A stretch of 64,000 nt of DNA, taken from NCBI RefSeq assembly GCF_002286985.1, contig NZ_NSKC01000004.1, positions 1 to 64,000 on the forward strand, read 5' to 3'. The notes beneath the pieces were generated by a model. That model made no database searches. It saw nothing but the letters and a program-made list of their open reading frames with translations, and was not told the DNA's origin. Each line of letters opens with the position of its first letter. The stretch's first letter is position 1. Shown in pieces: positions 1 to 9,380 of the stretch. The translations under genes and the position numbers were made by a program. Source of the stretch: Halorubrum salipaludis (GTDB taxonomy: Archaea; Halobacteriota; Halobacteria; Halobacteriales; Haloferacaceae).

Positions 1-6
1 ACGTTC

Positions 7-1269
7 ATGAGCTACGAGAAGGTCGACGTCCCTGCGGACGGCGAGGCGATCGAGCTGGCGGACGAGGAGACGGGAGAGCTGACGGTGCCGGAGAACCCGA
101 TTATCCCGATCATTTACGGCGACGGGATCGGGTCGGACGTGGGACCGGCCGCCCAGAAGGTACTGGACGCGGCCGCCGAGGCCACGGGCCGGTCGATCGC
201 GTGGATGCGCGTCTACGCGGGCGAGAGCGCCCGCGACAAGTACGGCGAGAACCTGCCCGAGGACACGGTGTCTGCGATCCGGACCCACCGCGTCGCGATC
301 AAGGGCCCGCTCACCACGCCCGTGGGCGCGGGCTTCCGCTCGCTGAACGTCGCGCTGCGCAAGACGCTCGACATGTACGCGAACGTCCGGCCGACCTACC
401 ACCTCGACGGCGTGCCGTCACCCGTCAAAAACCCCGAGGCGATGGACATGGTCACGTTCCGGGAGAACACCGAGGACGTGTACGCCGGCATCGAGTGGGA
501 GGCCGGCACCGACGAGGTCGAACAGGTCCGCGAGTTCGTCGAAGACGACATGGGCATCGACGACATCATCCACGACGGTCCCGTCGGGATCGGCGTCAAG
601 CCCATCTCCGAGTTCGGCTCGAAACGCCTCATCCGTGAAGCGATCGACTACGCGCTCGCCAACGACCGTGACTCCGTCACCCTCGTCCACAAGGGCAACA
701 TCATGAAGTTCACCGAGGGCGCCTTCCGCGACTGGGGCTACGAGCTCGCCGACGAGGAGTACGGCGAAGACGTCCTCACCGAAGACGAGCTGTGGGAGGA
801 ACACGACGGCGAGCAGCCCGACGGCACCGTAGTCGTCAAAGACCGCATCGCCGACAACATGCTCCAGCAGGTGCTCACGCGGACGAGCGAGTACGACGTG
901 GTGGCGACGATGAACCTCAACGGGGACTACTTCTCGGACGCGGCCGGCGCCCAGATCGGCGGACTCGGCATCGCGCCCGGGATCAACCGCGGCCACGGCC
1001 GCTGTCTCGCCGAACCCGTCCACGGCTCCGCGCCCAAGTACGCCGGCGAGGACAAGGTCAACCCCACCGCCATGATCCTCTCAGGCCGCGAAATGCTCGA
1101 CTACCTCGGCTGGGACGACGCCGCCGACCTGGTGCGTGACGCCGTCGAAGAGACGATCTCCTCGGGGAAGGTCACCTACGACCTCCACCGCCAGATCGAC
1201 GGCGGCGAAAAGCTCGCCACCAGCGAGTTCGCCGACGCCGTCGTCGAAAACATCGAGAACCTGTCGTAG
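7..1269 (+). CDS. icd: isocitrate dehydrogenase (NADP-type)
   Basis: Decarboxylating isocitrate dehydrogenase of the citric acid cycle: isocitrate to 2-oxoglutarate plus CO2, cytoplasmic. The 420-residue protein has the beta-decarboxylating dehydrogenase fold, with the nucleotide-side start IIYGDGIGSDV near residue 36. The substrate loop GAGFRSLNVALRKTLDMYANVRP (read in two parts) holds the serine and arginines that bind isocitrate. VTFRENTEDVYAGIEW follows, and the C-terminal half carries LNGDYFSDAAGAQIGGLG and the cofactor motif HGSAPKYAG. Length matches archaeal and bacterial NADP enzymes. The ATG lies six bases inside the window edge, so its promoter is not visible. The gene stands alone, and an 8-bp-arm hairpin follows the stop. 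NADP rather than NAD preference is inferred from family similarity. Confidence 0.95.
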   Translation: MSYEKVDVPADGEAIELADEETGELTVPENPIIPIIYGDGIGSDVGPAAQKVLDAAAEATGRSIAWMRVYAGESARDKYGENLPEDTVSAIRTHRVAIKGPLTTPVGAGFRSLNVALRKTLDMYANVRPTYHLDGVPSPVKNPEAMDMVTFRENTEDVYAGIEWEAGTDEVEQVREFVEDDMGIDDIIHDGPVGIGVKPISEFGSKRLIREAIDYALANDRDSVTLVHKGNIMKFTEGAFRDWGYELADEEYGEDVLTEDELWEEHDGEQPDGTVVVKDRIADNMLQQVLTRTSEYDVVATMNLNGDYFSDAAGAQIGGLGIAPGINRGHGRCLAEPVHGSAPKYAGEDKVNPTAMILSGREMLDYLGWDDAADLVRDAVEETISSGKVTYDLHRQIDGGEKLATSEFADAVVENIENLS

Positions 1270-1283
1270 ACGGGTTCTCTGGC

Positions 1284-1302
1284 CTCCGGCCGCCGGCCGG
1301 AG
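1284..1302 (+). terminator. hairpin just after icd
   Basis: CTCCGGCC and GGCCGGAG form 8-bp perfect arms around a 3-base loop, 15 bases after the icd stop codon. No strong T-run follows, so this may be an RNA-stability hairpin or part of the GC-rich repeat that begins shortly after, rather than a true terminator. Confidence 0.4.
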
Positions 1303-1377
1303 ACATCGAAACGCTCGCCTAAGCGCGGTCATCGCGACGCCGTTTTCCATTCTTTTTCGAGCGCGAGAGACATCGCC

Positions 1378-1628
1378 GTATATGGACAACCCCCGATCGC
1401 GGATCGGCGGCGAACACCTCCAAAGCTCCGGCTGCTCACTTATGAATAGTTGACAACAAATCGCCGGAGAGCGCCTCCAAAGCCACACCCGTCCGGGGCT
1501 GCACGGCACCTCATGCCTCCCCAGCCTCGCCGCGGCCGCTTTTAAGCGGCCGCGACTCCCTCGCGCGTGCGGTTCGCGCCGCGTTGCGGCGCTCACCGGC
1601 ACGCGCCGCCGCAGATCGATTTATAGGG
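1378..1628 (+). repeat. dispersed hairpin repeat, copy 1
   Basis: This fills the 372-base gap between icd and the Lrp gene. From left to right it holds a module GCGGATCGGCGGCGAA followed by CACCTCCAAAGC, and a second, weaker CCTCCAAAGC near 1478. Next comes the conserved block CCTCCCCAGCCTCG, then an 11-bp-arm hairpin (1531-1554) and the block ACTCCCTCGCGCG. A GCGTGC...GCACGC pair encloses an inner hairpin (1576-1592), and the copy ends with TTTATAGGG. The blocks recur at 7.1-7.3, 43.9-44.2 and 61.7-62.0 kb. The left boundary is approximate. I see no gene in it. Confidence 0.75.
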
Positions 1629-1641
1629 AATCGCCGCTCGT

Positions 1642-2055
1642 CTACCCCAGCCGCTCGTCGAGGATCAGCCGCGTCTTCGTCGACTTGACCTCGTCCATCT
1701 CCCTCGCCTGCGAGATGAGCTCGTTGACCGCGCGCGTGTCGACGGCGTCGACGACGAGGACGATGTCGTCCTCGCCGGAGACCTGCCAGACGAAGTCCAC
1801 CTCCTCCCAGTCGACCATGCGCTCGCCGACGGCGGCGGTGTCGACGTTCATCTCCACCGAGATCTCGATCATCGCCTTCACGTTGCCGGTGCGGGTCGTG
1901 ACGGTGAACCGCTCGATGATCCCCTCCTCGGTCATGCGGTCGACGCGGTTGCGGACCGTCCCCTCCGACGTGCCGACCCGGTCCGCAATCTCCGTGTAGG
2001 GGGTCCGCGCGTCCCGTCGCAGTATCGAGAGGATCCGGCGATCGAGGTCGTCCAT
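1642..2055 (-). CDS. Lrp/AsnC family transcriptional regulator
   Basis: A 137-residue feast/famine regulator. The N-terminal winged HTH (about residues 1-50) starts MDDLDRRILSILRRDART and has the recognition-helix region GTSEGTVRNRVDRM. The C-terminal RAM/ACT-like ligand domain (about 60-137) contains VSGEDDIVLVVDA. Family members bind DNA as dimers or octamers and usually sense amino acids. The gene diverges from carA, and a 21-base palindrome in the shared 96-base promoter region is the obvious candidate operator. I infer autoregulation and control of carA, possibly in response to an amino acid such as glutamine or arginine. The effector cannot be read from sequence. Confidence 0.92.
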   Translation of the reverse strand: MDDLDRRILSILRRDARTPYTEIADRVGTSEGTVRNRVDRMTEEGIIERFTVTTRTGNVKAMIEISVEMNVDTAAVGERMVDWEEVDFVWQVSGEDDIVLVVDAVDTRAVNELISQAREMDEVKSTKTRLILDERLG

Positions 2056-2083
2056 ACCAGACCCTTTCGCCCCGTCGACTTAC

Positions 2084-2104
2084 TCGTTACGAATATCGTA
2101 ACGA
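2084..2104. promoter_or_regulatory. palindromic operator between lrp-type gene and carA
   Basis: TCGTTACGA and TCGTAACGA are perfect 9-bp inverted repeats separated by 3 bases. The size and A/T centre fit Lrp-family sites. The site lies where the regulator's own TATA/BRE should be (its ATG is 29 bases away) and about 17 bases upstream of the carA TATA box. Repression of the regulator and control of carA are inferred. Confidence 0.7.
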
Positions 2105-2120
2105 ATCTACGAACGACGCA

Positions 2121-2127
2121 TTTATTA
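2121..2127 (+). promoter_or_regulatory. carA TATA box
   Basis: TTTATTA lies 25-31 bases before the carA ATG. That spacing predicts a leaderless transcript, which is common in haloarchaea. Confidence 0.6.
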
Positions 2128-2151
2128 CCCTTTGCGCGTACGTTTCTCGTA

Positions 2152-3213
2152 ATGTCGGACGCCTACATCGCGCTGGCCGACGGACGCGTGCTCGAAGCGC
2201 GCGCTCGTGCGCCGGGGCGCACCCGTGGCGAACTGGTGTTCACGACCGCGTACACCGGCTACGAGGAGTCGCTCACCGACCCCTCCTACGCCGAACAGAT
2301 CCTCACCTTCTCGTACCCCCTGATCGGGAACTACGGCGTCCGAAGCGAACGGTTCGAGTCCGACTCGGTCCGGCCGAACGCGGCGATCGCCCGCGAGCTG
2401 ACCGACGACGTCGCCGAGTGGCTCGCCGGCGAGGACGTGCCCGCCGTCGACCACGTCGACACCCGCGAGATCGTCACGACCGTCCGCGAGGAGGGCGCGA
2501 TGGCCTGCGGGATCGCCGCCGGCCCGGACGCGACCCCCGAGGACGCGGTCGCGGAGATGGAGGCGTGCGAGCCGATGAGCGACCACGTCGACATCGGCGC
2601 GCAGGTGTCGGTGACCGAGCCGACCGTCCACGAGGGCGGCGGAGACGCCACCGTCGCGCTCCTCGACTGCGGCGCGAAGGGCTCGATCATCTCCTCGCTC
2701 ACCGAGCGCGGCGCCGACGTCCACGTCCTCCCGTACGACGCGACCCCCGAGGACGTGGCCGACGTGGACCCCGACGTGCTGTTCGTCTCGAACGGCCCGG
2801 GCGACCCGGAGAACTTCGTCGCCGCCCAGACGGTCGTCGACGAGTTCGCGGGCGACCTCCCGCTGGCCGGCATCTGTCTCGGCCAGCAGGTGATCACGAG
2901 CGCGCTCGGCGGCTCGACCGAGAAGATGGCGTTCGGCCACCGCGGCGTCAACCAGCCCGTGAAGGACCTCCGCACCGACAAGGTCGTGATGACGACGCAG
3001 AACCACGGCTACACCGTCGACGACACCGGCCCGCTCGAGGTGACGCAGGTGAACGTCAACGACGACACCGTCGAGGGGCTCGACAGCGAGGAGCTCGACG
3101 TTATCACCCGCCAGTACCACCCCGAGGCGAACCCCGGGCCGCACGATTCGCTCGGCTTCTTCGACGAGGTGCTGGAGCTGGCGCGCTCGGCGCCGTCCGT
3201 CGCCGCCGACTGA
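2152..3213 (+). CDS. carA: carbamoyl-phosphate synthase small (glutaminase) subunit
   Basis: Hydrolyses glutamine and feeds ammonia to the CarB subunit to make carbamoyl phosphate for arginine and pyrimidines. The 353-residue protein has the small-subunit N-terminal domain (MSDAYIALADGRVLEARA to about residue 160), then a class I glutamine amidotransferase domain. The nucleophile is Cys242 in AGICLGQQV, and the His/Glu pair is His323 and Glu325 in QYHPEANPG. CarB is not next to it; surE follows after 165 bases. The start is fixed by a TATA box 25-31 bases upstream and by the divergent Lrp gene. Its product supplies ArgF, encoded 15 kb away in this window. Confidence 0.96.
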   Translation: MSDAYIALADGRVLEARARAPGRTRGELVFTTAYTGYEESLTDPSYAEQILTFSYPLIGNYGVRSERFESDSVRPNAAIARELTDDVAEWLAGEDVPAVDHVDTREIVTTVREEGAMACGIAAGPDATPEDAVAEMEACEPMSDHVDIGAQVSVTEPTVHEGGGDATVALLDCGAKGSIISSLTERGADVHVLPYDATPEDVADVDPDVLFVSNGPGDPENFVAAQTVVDEFAGDLPLAGICLGQQVITSALGGSTEKMAFGHRGVNQPVKDLRTDKVVMTTQNHGYTVDDTGPLEVTQVNVNDDTVEGLDSEELDVITRQYHPEANPGPHDSLGFFDEVLELARSAPSVAAD

Positions 3214-3387
3214 CGGCGGCTTCGGCCCCGCGCACGACCCGCCCCGCTCTCCGGGCCCTCCCGCTGACCACCAGAGTACCACCCGGCCGACGTTCGCGGC
3301 CCCGTTCGCTCATCCGTCACTCCCGCCCGTCGACTCTCTCCGCCCGCGACCGGCGACGTTTTCCGCCGTCCCCCCGCAGTGACGGCC

Positions 3388-4299
3388 ATGACGACGGAGA
3401 TCCTCCTCACCAACGACGACGGCATCGACGCCGTCGGGCTCCGGGCGCTTTCCGACGCGCTCTCGCGCGAGTACGACGTGACGGTGGTCGCGCCCGAGAG
3501 CAACCAGTCCGGCGTCGGCGGCGCGCGCTCGTGGTGGGACACGACGGTTGAGTACGCCGAGACCGACCTCGGCTACGCGGTCGAGGGGACGCCCGCGGAC
3601 TGCGTCGCCGTCGCGGACGTGGCGCTCGGGCTCGACCCGGACGTCGTCGTCTCCGGCTGTAACCACGGGCCGAACATCGGCGCGCACATCCTCGGCCAGT
3701 CGGGGACGGTCGGGGCCGCGATGGAGGCGTCGTTCCTCGGCACGCCGGCGATCGCGGTGTCGCTGTACGACCGCGGCAACCTCCCCGTTCCGCCGACGCT
3801 CGACAACGACGACTTCGCGGTCGCCGGCGAGGTCGTCGCCGACCTGCTCGCCCGCGCCGAGGTCGGGGGCGACGCGAACGCCGACGGTTCTCCCCTCGCG
3901 CTCCCGTTCGGCGCCGACGTGCTGAACGTCAACGTGCCCGCGGCCGACGACGAGGCGGCCGCGGATCCGACCTACCGGTTGACCGAACCCGCGCGCGGCT
4001 TCGACGTGATCGAGTTCCGGCCGGGCGACGAGGCCCCGGAAGACGAGAACGTCCCCGACGACTGGAAGTTCAGCGAGCGGCGCGGGGAGATGGGGATGGA
4101 GCTCCGCGACCGCTTCTGGCGGGAGTTCCTCCGCGGCGACGTCGCCGACGATCCCGGCTCCGACCGGCTCGCGGCGGTCGAGGGCGAGGTGAGCATCTCC
4201 CCGCTGTCGTCGTCGCGGTCGATCGCCGGCGACCGCGCGGGCGAGGTCGTCGAGCGGGCGGCGCCCGAATCGGCGGCCTCGCGGATCGAACAGGACTGA
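3388..4299 (+). CDS. surE: 5'/3'-nucleotidase SurE
   Basis: Metal-dependent phosphatase of nucleoside 5'- and 3'-monophosphates, cytoplasmic. The family metal site is visible at the very start as ILLTNDDGIDA (Asp-Asp pair), followed by VVAPESNQSGVGG and SGCNHGPNIGAH with the metal-binding Asn. The C-terminal part (LTEPARGFDVIEFRPG onward) is longer and more acidic than in bacteria. I start at the second Met (MTTEILLTNDDG) because the motif begins right after it; an in-frame ATG nine bases upstream (3379) is the alternative. The gene is monocistronic as far as can be seen. Confidence 0.92.
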   Translation: MTTEILLTNDDGIDAVGLRALSDALSREYDVTVVAPESNQSGVGGARSWWDTTVEYAETDLGYAVEGTPADCVAVADVALGLDPDVVVSGCNHGPNIGAHILGQSGTVGAAMEASFLGTPAIAVSLYDRGNLPVPPTLDNDDFAVAGEVVADLLARAEVGGDANADGSPLALPFGADVLNVNVPAADDEAAADPTYRLTEPARGFDVIEFRPGDEAPEDENVPDDWKFSERRGEMGMELRDRFWREFLRGDVADDPGSDRLAAVEGEVSISPLSSSRSIAGDRAGEVVERAAPESAASRIEQD

Positions 4300-4330
4300 C
4301 GGAGGAAAATTTCTCGGTGCTCCCCCGACC

Positions 4331-4558
4331 TCAGCGCCGCCGGCCCGGCCGCCGCGAACCGCCGGTGAACTCCCTCCCCAACCGGCCGAGGTACCACACG
4401 ACGACCAGTCCCAACGCGACGCCGACGCCGAGCGCGGCGAGCAGTTCGATCGGGGAGGGGTCGAACTGGAGCGAGATGAGCGGCGGCGACACCGCCACGA
4501 CGAGGAGGATAACCGCCTTTATCCGCCGGTTTCCGGCGTCGCGCTCCGCCTCCGACAT
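4331..4558 (-). CDS. small membrane protein of unknown function
   Basis: A 75-residue protein starting MSEAERDAGNRR. Two hydrophobic segments follow: AVILLVVAVSPPLISL (about 15-30) and IELLAALGVGVALGLVVVWYLG (about 37-58). The C-terminus is basic ([10 protein letters not shown]). The reading frame extends upstream to 4627, but the extra N-terminus is low-complexity and I prefer the internal ATG. I do not recognise the family. It converges on surE. Confidence 0.55.
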   Translation of the reverse strand: MSEAERDAGNRRIKAVILLVVAVSPPLISLQFDPSPIELLAALGVGVALGLVVVWYLGRLGREFTGGSRRPGRRR

Positions 4559-4749
4559 GGGCCCTACCACGCCGATCCCCCCGCGGTCCGCGCTCGGGCC
4601 TCGATCGCTCCCGTGTCCATGGGCCACCCACGGCTCGCCCCGATATCAACCCGGCGGAGCCGGTCGGGCGACTGCGGAGTTGAGGGCGGACGAGCGCGAC
4701 CTTGCGATCGATCCGCACACCTACGTCGTCGCGTCCTGATAAGCCTCTC

Positions 4750-4792
4750 GACCGTTCACGCCGGTAACGGTGGGCTACCGCCGTGAACGGTC
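4750..4792. repeat. 43-bp two-part inverted repeat upstream of gltX
   Basis: Outer arms GACCGTTCACG and CGTGAACGGTC are perfect over 11 bp. Inside them CGGTA and TACCG pair again after a C:C mismatch, leaving a 9-base loop. It lies in the 368-base gap between the small membrane gene (start 4558) and gltX, about 135 bases before the GltX start. I see nothing else convincing in that gap except a TATA-like GCTTTTGAG near 4895. It could be an operator, an RNA hairpin in a long leader, or a small mobile remnant. Confidence 0.6.
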
Positions 4793-4926
4793 TCGACTGT
4801 TTAAGCCGATCCGGGTCCACGTCTCCGACACCCCTACCCGCGGTCCCGACGGCCCCGTTTCGCGGGAGCCGCTCCTTCGGGCGCCGTTCCGCGGCGCTTT
4901 TGAGCCGACCCCGACAAGCGGGACGC

Positions 4927-6699
4927 ATGGACGACGAACTCCGCGAGCGCGTCGCGGCGGCCGGCGAGGCCGCCGCGCTGTTCAACGCGCTCAAACACGG
5001 CAGCGACCCGGACGTGGGCGCCATCATGGGCCCGCTGATGGGCGAGAACCCCGAGTTCCGACCGCACGGCGACGAGATCCCCGGCGTCGTCGCGCCGATC
5101 GTGAACCGGGTCGCCGGCATGGACGAGGCGGAGCGCCGGGAGCGGCTCGGCGAGCTCGCGCCCGACAAGCTCGCGGAGCTGGAGGCCGACGACGAGGCGG
5201 ACGAACACGTCCTCCCCGACCTCCCGAACGCCGAGGCTGGCGAGGTCGTGATGCGCGCAGCGCCGAACCCGAACGGCCCGTGGCACGTCGGCCACGCGCG
5301 GATGCCCGCGGTCATCGGGACGTACAAGGAGCGCTACGACGGCGAGTTCATCTGCCGGTTCGACGACACCGACCCCGAGACGAAACGACCCGATCTGGAC
5401 GCGTACGACGCCATCTTAGGGGACATCGAGTACCTCGGCTTCGAGCCGGACCGGGTGCTCCGCGCCTCCGACCGGCTGGAGACCTACTACGACCACGCCC
5501 GCGAGCTGATCGACGCCGGCGGCGCGTACACCTGCTCGTGTTCCGGCGAGGCGTTCTCGGCGCTGAAGAACGACGGCGAGCCGTGCCCGCACCGCGAGAA
5601 GGACGCCGAGACGGTCCGCGAGGAGTTCGACGCCATGATCGACGGCGAGTACTCGGCCGGCGAGATGGTCCTCCGCGTCCGGACCGACATCGAACACAAG
5701 AACCCCGCCCTGCGCGACTGGGTCGCCTTCCGGATGATCGACACGCCGCACCCGCGCGAGGCGGCGGCGGAGTACCGGTGCTGGCCCATGCTCGACTTCC
5801 AGTCGGGCGTCGACGACCACCTCACGGGCGTCACGCACATTATCCGCGGGATCGACCTCCAGGACTCCGCGAAGCGCCAGCGGTTCGTCTACGACTACTT
5901 CGGCTGGGAGTACCCCGAGGTGCTCCACTGGGGCCACGTGCAGGTCGACGAGTACGACGTGAAGCTCTCCACCTCGACGATCAAGGAGCTGATCGAGACC
6001 GGCGAGCTGACCGGGTGGGACGACCCGCGCGCGCCGACCATTCGGTCGATGCGCCGCCGCGGCATTCAGGGGCAGGCCCTCGTCGACTCGATGACCGAAC
6101 TGGGGATGTCCACCTCGGACGTCGACCTGGCGATGTCCTCCGTCTACGCGAACAACCGCGACCTGGTCGACGACGGGGCGAACCGCTACTTCCTCGTGCG
6201 CGACCGCGACGACGCGCCCGCCGTGGAGCTGCCGATCGTCGACGGCGACGCGCCCGCGCCCGAGGCGGGCCACCCGCCGCTCCACCCCGAGCACGCCGAC
6301 CGCGGTGACCGCGAGGTGCCCGCCGGCCGGGTCGCGATCGAGTCCCCGGACCTCCCGAGCGAGGGCGAGCGCGTCTGGCTCAAGGGGTACGGCTGCGTCC
6401 GGTACGAGGGCGACGAGCTGGTCTTCGTCGACGCCGACATCGACGTGGTCCGCGAGGGCGGCGTGGACGTGATCCACTGGGCGCCGGTCGAGGAGGGGCT
6501 CGACACGCTCCTCCGCACCGTCGACGGCGACGTGCGGGGGATCGCGGAGCCCGCGCTCGCCGACATCGATCCCGACACGGTCGTCCAGTTCGTGCGCGTC
6601 GGCTTCGCCCGGATCGACGCGTTCGGTCCCGCGGCGACCGACGAGCCGGACGGACCCAACGGCGAGGAGGACCTGCTGGCGTACTACGCGCACCCCTGA
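4927..6699 (+). CDS. gltX: glutamate--tRNA ligase, archaeal type
   Basis: Class I aminoacyl-tRNA synthetase charging tRNA-Glu. Archaeal enzymes also misacylate tRNA-Gln for GatDE. The 590-residue protein has an archaeal N-terminal extension (MDDELRERVAAAGEAA), then the class I signature as HVGH (residues 120-123) in NPNGPWHVGHARMP. The second signature is a variant, KLSTS (346-350). The C-terminal half has the beta-barrel anticodon-binding type found in archaeal GluRS and eukaryotic GlnRS. The frame is open upstream to 4783, but those 48 codons are not protein-like. The ATG at 4927 gives the family N-terminus. Confidence 0.95.
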   Translation: MDDELRERVAAAGEAAALFNALKHGSDPDVGAIMGPLMGENPEFRPHGDEIPGVVAPIVNRVAGMDEAERRERLGELAPDKLAELEADDEADEHVLPDLPNAEAGEVVMRAAPNPNGPWHVGHARMPAVIGTYKERYDGEFICRFDDTDPETKRPDLDAYDAILGDIEYLGFEPDRVLRASDRLETYYDHARELIDAGGAYTCSCSGEAFSALKNDGEPCPHREKDAETVREEFDAMIDGEYSAGEMVLRVRTDIEHKNPALRDWVAFRMIDTPHPREAAAEYRCWPMLDFQSGVDDHLTGVTHIIRGIDLQDSAKRQRFVYDYFGWEYPEVLHWGHVQVDEYDVKLSTSTIKELIETGELTGWDDPRAPTIRSMRRRGIQGQALVDSMTELGMSTSDVDLAMSSVYANNRDLVDDGANRYFLVRDRDDAPAVELPIVDGDAPAPEAGHPPLHPEHADRGDREVPAGRVAIESPDLPSEGERVWLKGYGCVRYEGDELVFVDADIDVVREGGVDVIHWAPVEEGLDTLLRTVDGDVRGIAEPALADIDPDTVVQFVRVGFARIDAFGPAATDEPDGPNGEEDLLAYYAHP

Positions 6700-6757
6700 G
6701 TCGGGTCGTCGTCGCGCTGAATGGTCTCCGTCTTCCGGACCGCGTCGCGGAGTTTAA

Positions 6758-7260
<503 letters not shown>

Positions 7261-7292
7261 CTTTTGCGCGTTGCCGCGATATCCGCGGACAG

Positions 7293-9290
7293 ATGGAGTT
7301 GGAGGCGATCCCCGGCGTCGGCGCGAAGACGGCCGCGGCGCTGCGCGAGCTCGACGACCCGGTCGCGACAGTCGAGTCCGGCGACGTGGCCGCGATCGCC
7401 CGCGCGCCCGGCGTCAACGAGGCCCGCGCGGCCCGCATCGCGCGCGGCGCGATCCGCCGGCGACACGGCGATGACGGGCGCGTGCTGGCGACCGACCGCG
7501 CCCGCGAGGTGTATCGAGAGGCGATCGACCTGCTGCGCGAGCGCACCGTCACCGACTACGCCGCCAAGCGGCTGGAGACGTTCTACCCGAGCGGCTCGGC
7601 TTCGCGGATCGAGGAGGCGCAGTCGTTCGCCGCGGCGGCGACGGAGCAAGAGCCGGATCCCGCGGTCCGGGAGGCGCTCGCCGGGGTCGAACCCCTGACT
7701 GACCCGCCGACGGTTCGGGTGCGAGACCGCTGTCTCGCGACGGCCGACGCCGAGACCCTCGCCCGTGCCGAGTCGGCGGTTCCGGAGCTGTCGGTCGAGA
7801 CGGTCGAGGAGGCACGCGACGTCTCCGAGCTCGCGCGGTCGTACGCGACCGTGATCGTCTTAGACGAGGCGTTCGCCGGGCTCGACGTCGAGGGCGACGT
7901 GCACGTCCGCCCGGACGCCTTAGAGACCCCCGCAGAGACGGTTCCGGAGCGACTGCTCGCCTTCTTCGCCGCGAACCGCGAGCGGCTGGAGGCCGCCGCG
8001 GCGGTCCACGAGGCGGCGGACCTCTCGCCAGCGGCCGACCTCGACCGCCTCCGCGACGCGCTCGCGCGGCTCGACGACGACGGGACGGTCGTCGGCGACG
8101 CGGAGCTGGACCGGCTGACGGCCGCCGTCGACGACCTCGACGCCGCGGTGTCGACCGCCGAATCGGTCGCGGACGACCGGCTCAGGGAGGCGATCCGCGA
8201 GCGCGACGTGACGATCGAGGGGACCGACTTCCTCTCCTTGGTCGAGCAGGGCGCCCGCGTCGACTCCCTCCTGGACCGCGAGCTGGCCGACGAGTACGAC
8301 GAGGCGATCGAGCGCGCCCGCGAGCACCTCGCGGACGCGCTCCGCTTGGAGCCCGGGGAGGCGGAGCTCGCGGACCGCGTCTTCGGCGGCGACCCCTCCT
8401 TCCCGGTCGAACACGAGGAGAGCGCGGTCTCCCGGCTCCGGACCGAGCTCTCGGCGGCGCGGGACCGGCGGGCGGCCCGGCTCAAGTCCGAACTGGCGAG
8501 CGACCTCGGCGACCTGCGGGAGCCCGTGGAGACGCTCGTGCGCGACGCCCTCGAACTCGACGTGGAGCTGGCGATCGCGCGGTTCGCGCGCGACTTCGAC
8601 TGCGTCATGCCGGAGGTCGTCGGACCGGAGGGGACCGCCGCCGGCGACGCGAAGGGGTTCCGCATCGAGGGCGGGCGCTCCCCCCTCCTCGACGTCGACT
8701 TCGCGGACGTGGAGCCGATCGACTACGCGGTGTCGGGCGCGACGCTCCTCTCGGGGGTCAACTCCGGCGGGAAGACCTCCACCCTCGATCTGGTGGCGCT
8801 CGTCGTCGTGCTGGCCCAGATGGGGATGCCGGTGCCCGCCGAGTCGGCGACCGTCGAGCGCTTCGAGGAGGTCCACTACTACGCGAAATCGCAGGGGACC
8901 CTCGACGCCGGCGCGTTCGAGGCGACGCTCCGGGACTTCGGCGACCTCGTCGAGGGCGCCGACGGGCGGCTCGTCCTCGTCGACGAGCTGGAGTCGATCA
9001 CGGAGCCGGGCGCCTCCGCGAAGATCATCGCCGGCATCCTAGAGGCGCTCGACGAGCAGGACGCCACCGCCGTCTTCGTCTCCCACCTGGCCCGCGAGAT
9101 CCGGGACGCCGCCGACTTCGAGGTCGCCGTCGACGGGATCGAGGCGGCCGGGCTCGTCGACGGCGAGCTCCGGGTGAACCGCTCGCCGAAGAAGGGGCAC
9201 CTCGCGCGGTCGACCCCGGAGCTCATCGTCGAGAAGCTCGCGGACGACCGCGGGGGCGACTTCTACGGGGACCTCCTGGAGAAGTTCTGA
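7293..9290 (+). CDS. MutS-family ATPase with N-terminal helix-hairpin-helix
   Basis: A 665-residue member of the archaeal MutS2/MutS5-like group. Residues 1-70 form helix-hairpin-helix DNA-binding repeats (AIPGVGAKTAAALREL, then APGVNEARAARIA). A long, acidic, helical middle (about 200-420) resembles the MutS lever/clamp. The C-terminal ABC-type ATPase has Walker A GVNSGGKTS near residue 488, the AQMGMPVPA motif, Walker B LVLVDELES and the switch VFVSHL. No mismatch-recognition N-terminal domain is seen. A role in recombination or branched-DNA processing is more likely than classical mismatch repair, but this is inference. It starts at the first ATG after the reduced repeat copy. Confidence 0.88.
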   Translation: MELEAIPGVGAKTAAALRELDDPVATVESGDVAAIARAPGVNEARAARIARGAIRRRHGDDGRVLATDRAREVYREAIDLLRERTVTDYAAKRLETFYPSGSASRIEEAQSFAAAATEQEPDPAVREALAGVEPLTDPPTVRVRDRCLATADAETLARAESAVPELSVETVEEARDVSELARSYATVIVLDEAFAGLDVEGDVHVRPDALETPAETVPERLLAFFAANRERLEAAAAVHEAADLSPAADLDRLRDALARLDDDGTVVGDAELDRLTAAVDDLDAAVSTAESVADDRLREAIRERDVTIEGTDFLSLVEQGARVDSLLDRELADEYDEAIERAREHLADALRLEPGEAELADRVFGGDPSFPVEHEESAVSRLRTELSAARDRRAARLKSELASDLGDLREPVETLVRDALELDVELAIARFARDFDCVMPEVVGPEGTAAGDAKGFRIEGGRSPLLDVDFADVEPIDYAVSGATLLSGVNSGGKTSTLDLVALVVVLAQMGMPVPAESATVERFEEVHYYAKSQGTLDAGAFEATLRDFGDLVEGADGRLVLVDELESITEPGASAKIIAGILEALDEQDATAVFVSHLAREIRDAADFEVAVDGIEAAGLVDGELRVNRSPKKGHLARSTPELIVEKLADDRGGDFYGDLLEKF

Positions 9291-9380
9291 GGCGGTGAGT
9301 GGGTCACACCGACGACGACCGCCGTGCGACCGCGCGCGACCACCACCAGCTTCAGGTGTCGGTCCCGCGAAACGGCTCCC

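Noticed and set aside
5416-6693. Long open frame (425 codons) on the minus strand
   Set aside because: It is the antisense of gltX. In such GC-rich DNA the reverse strand of a real gene stays open because stop codons are rare; composition is Val/Arg/Asp-rich without motifs.
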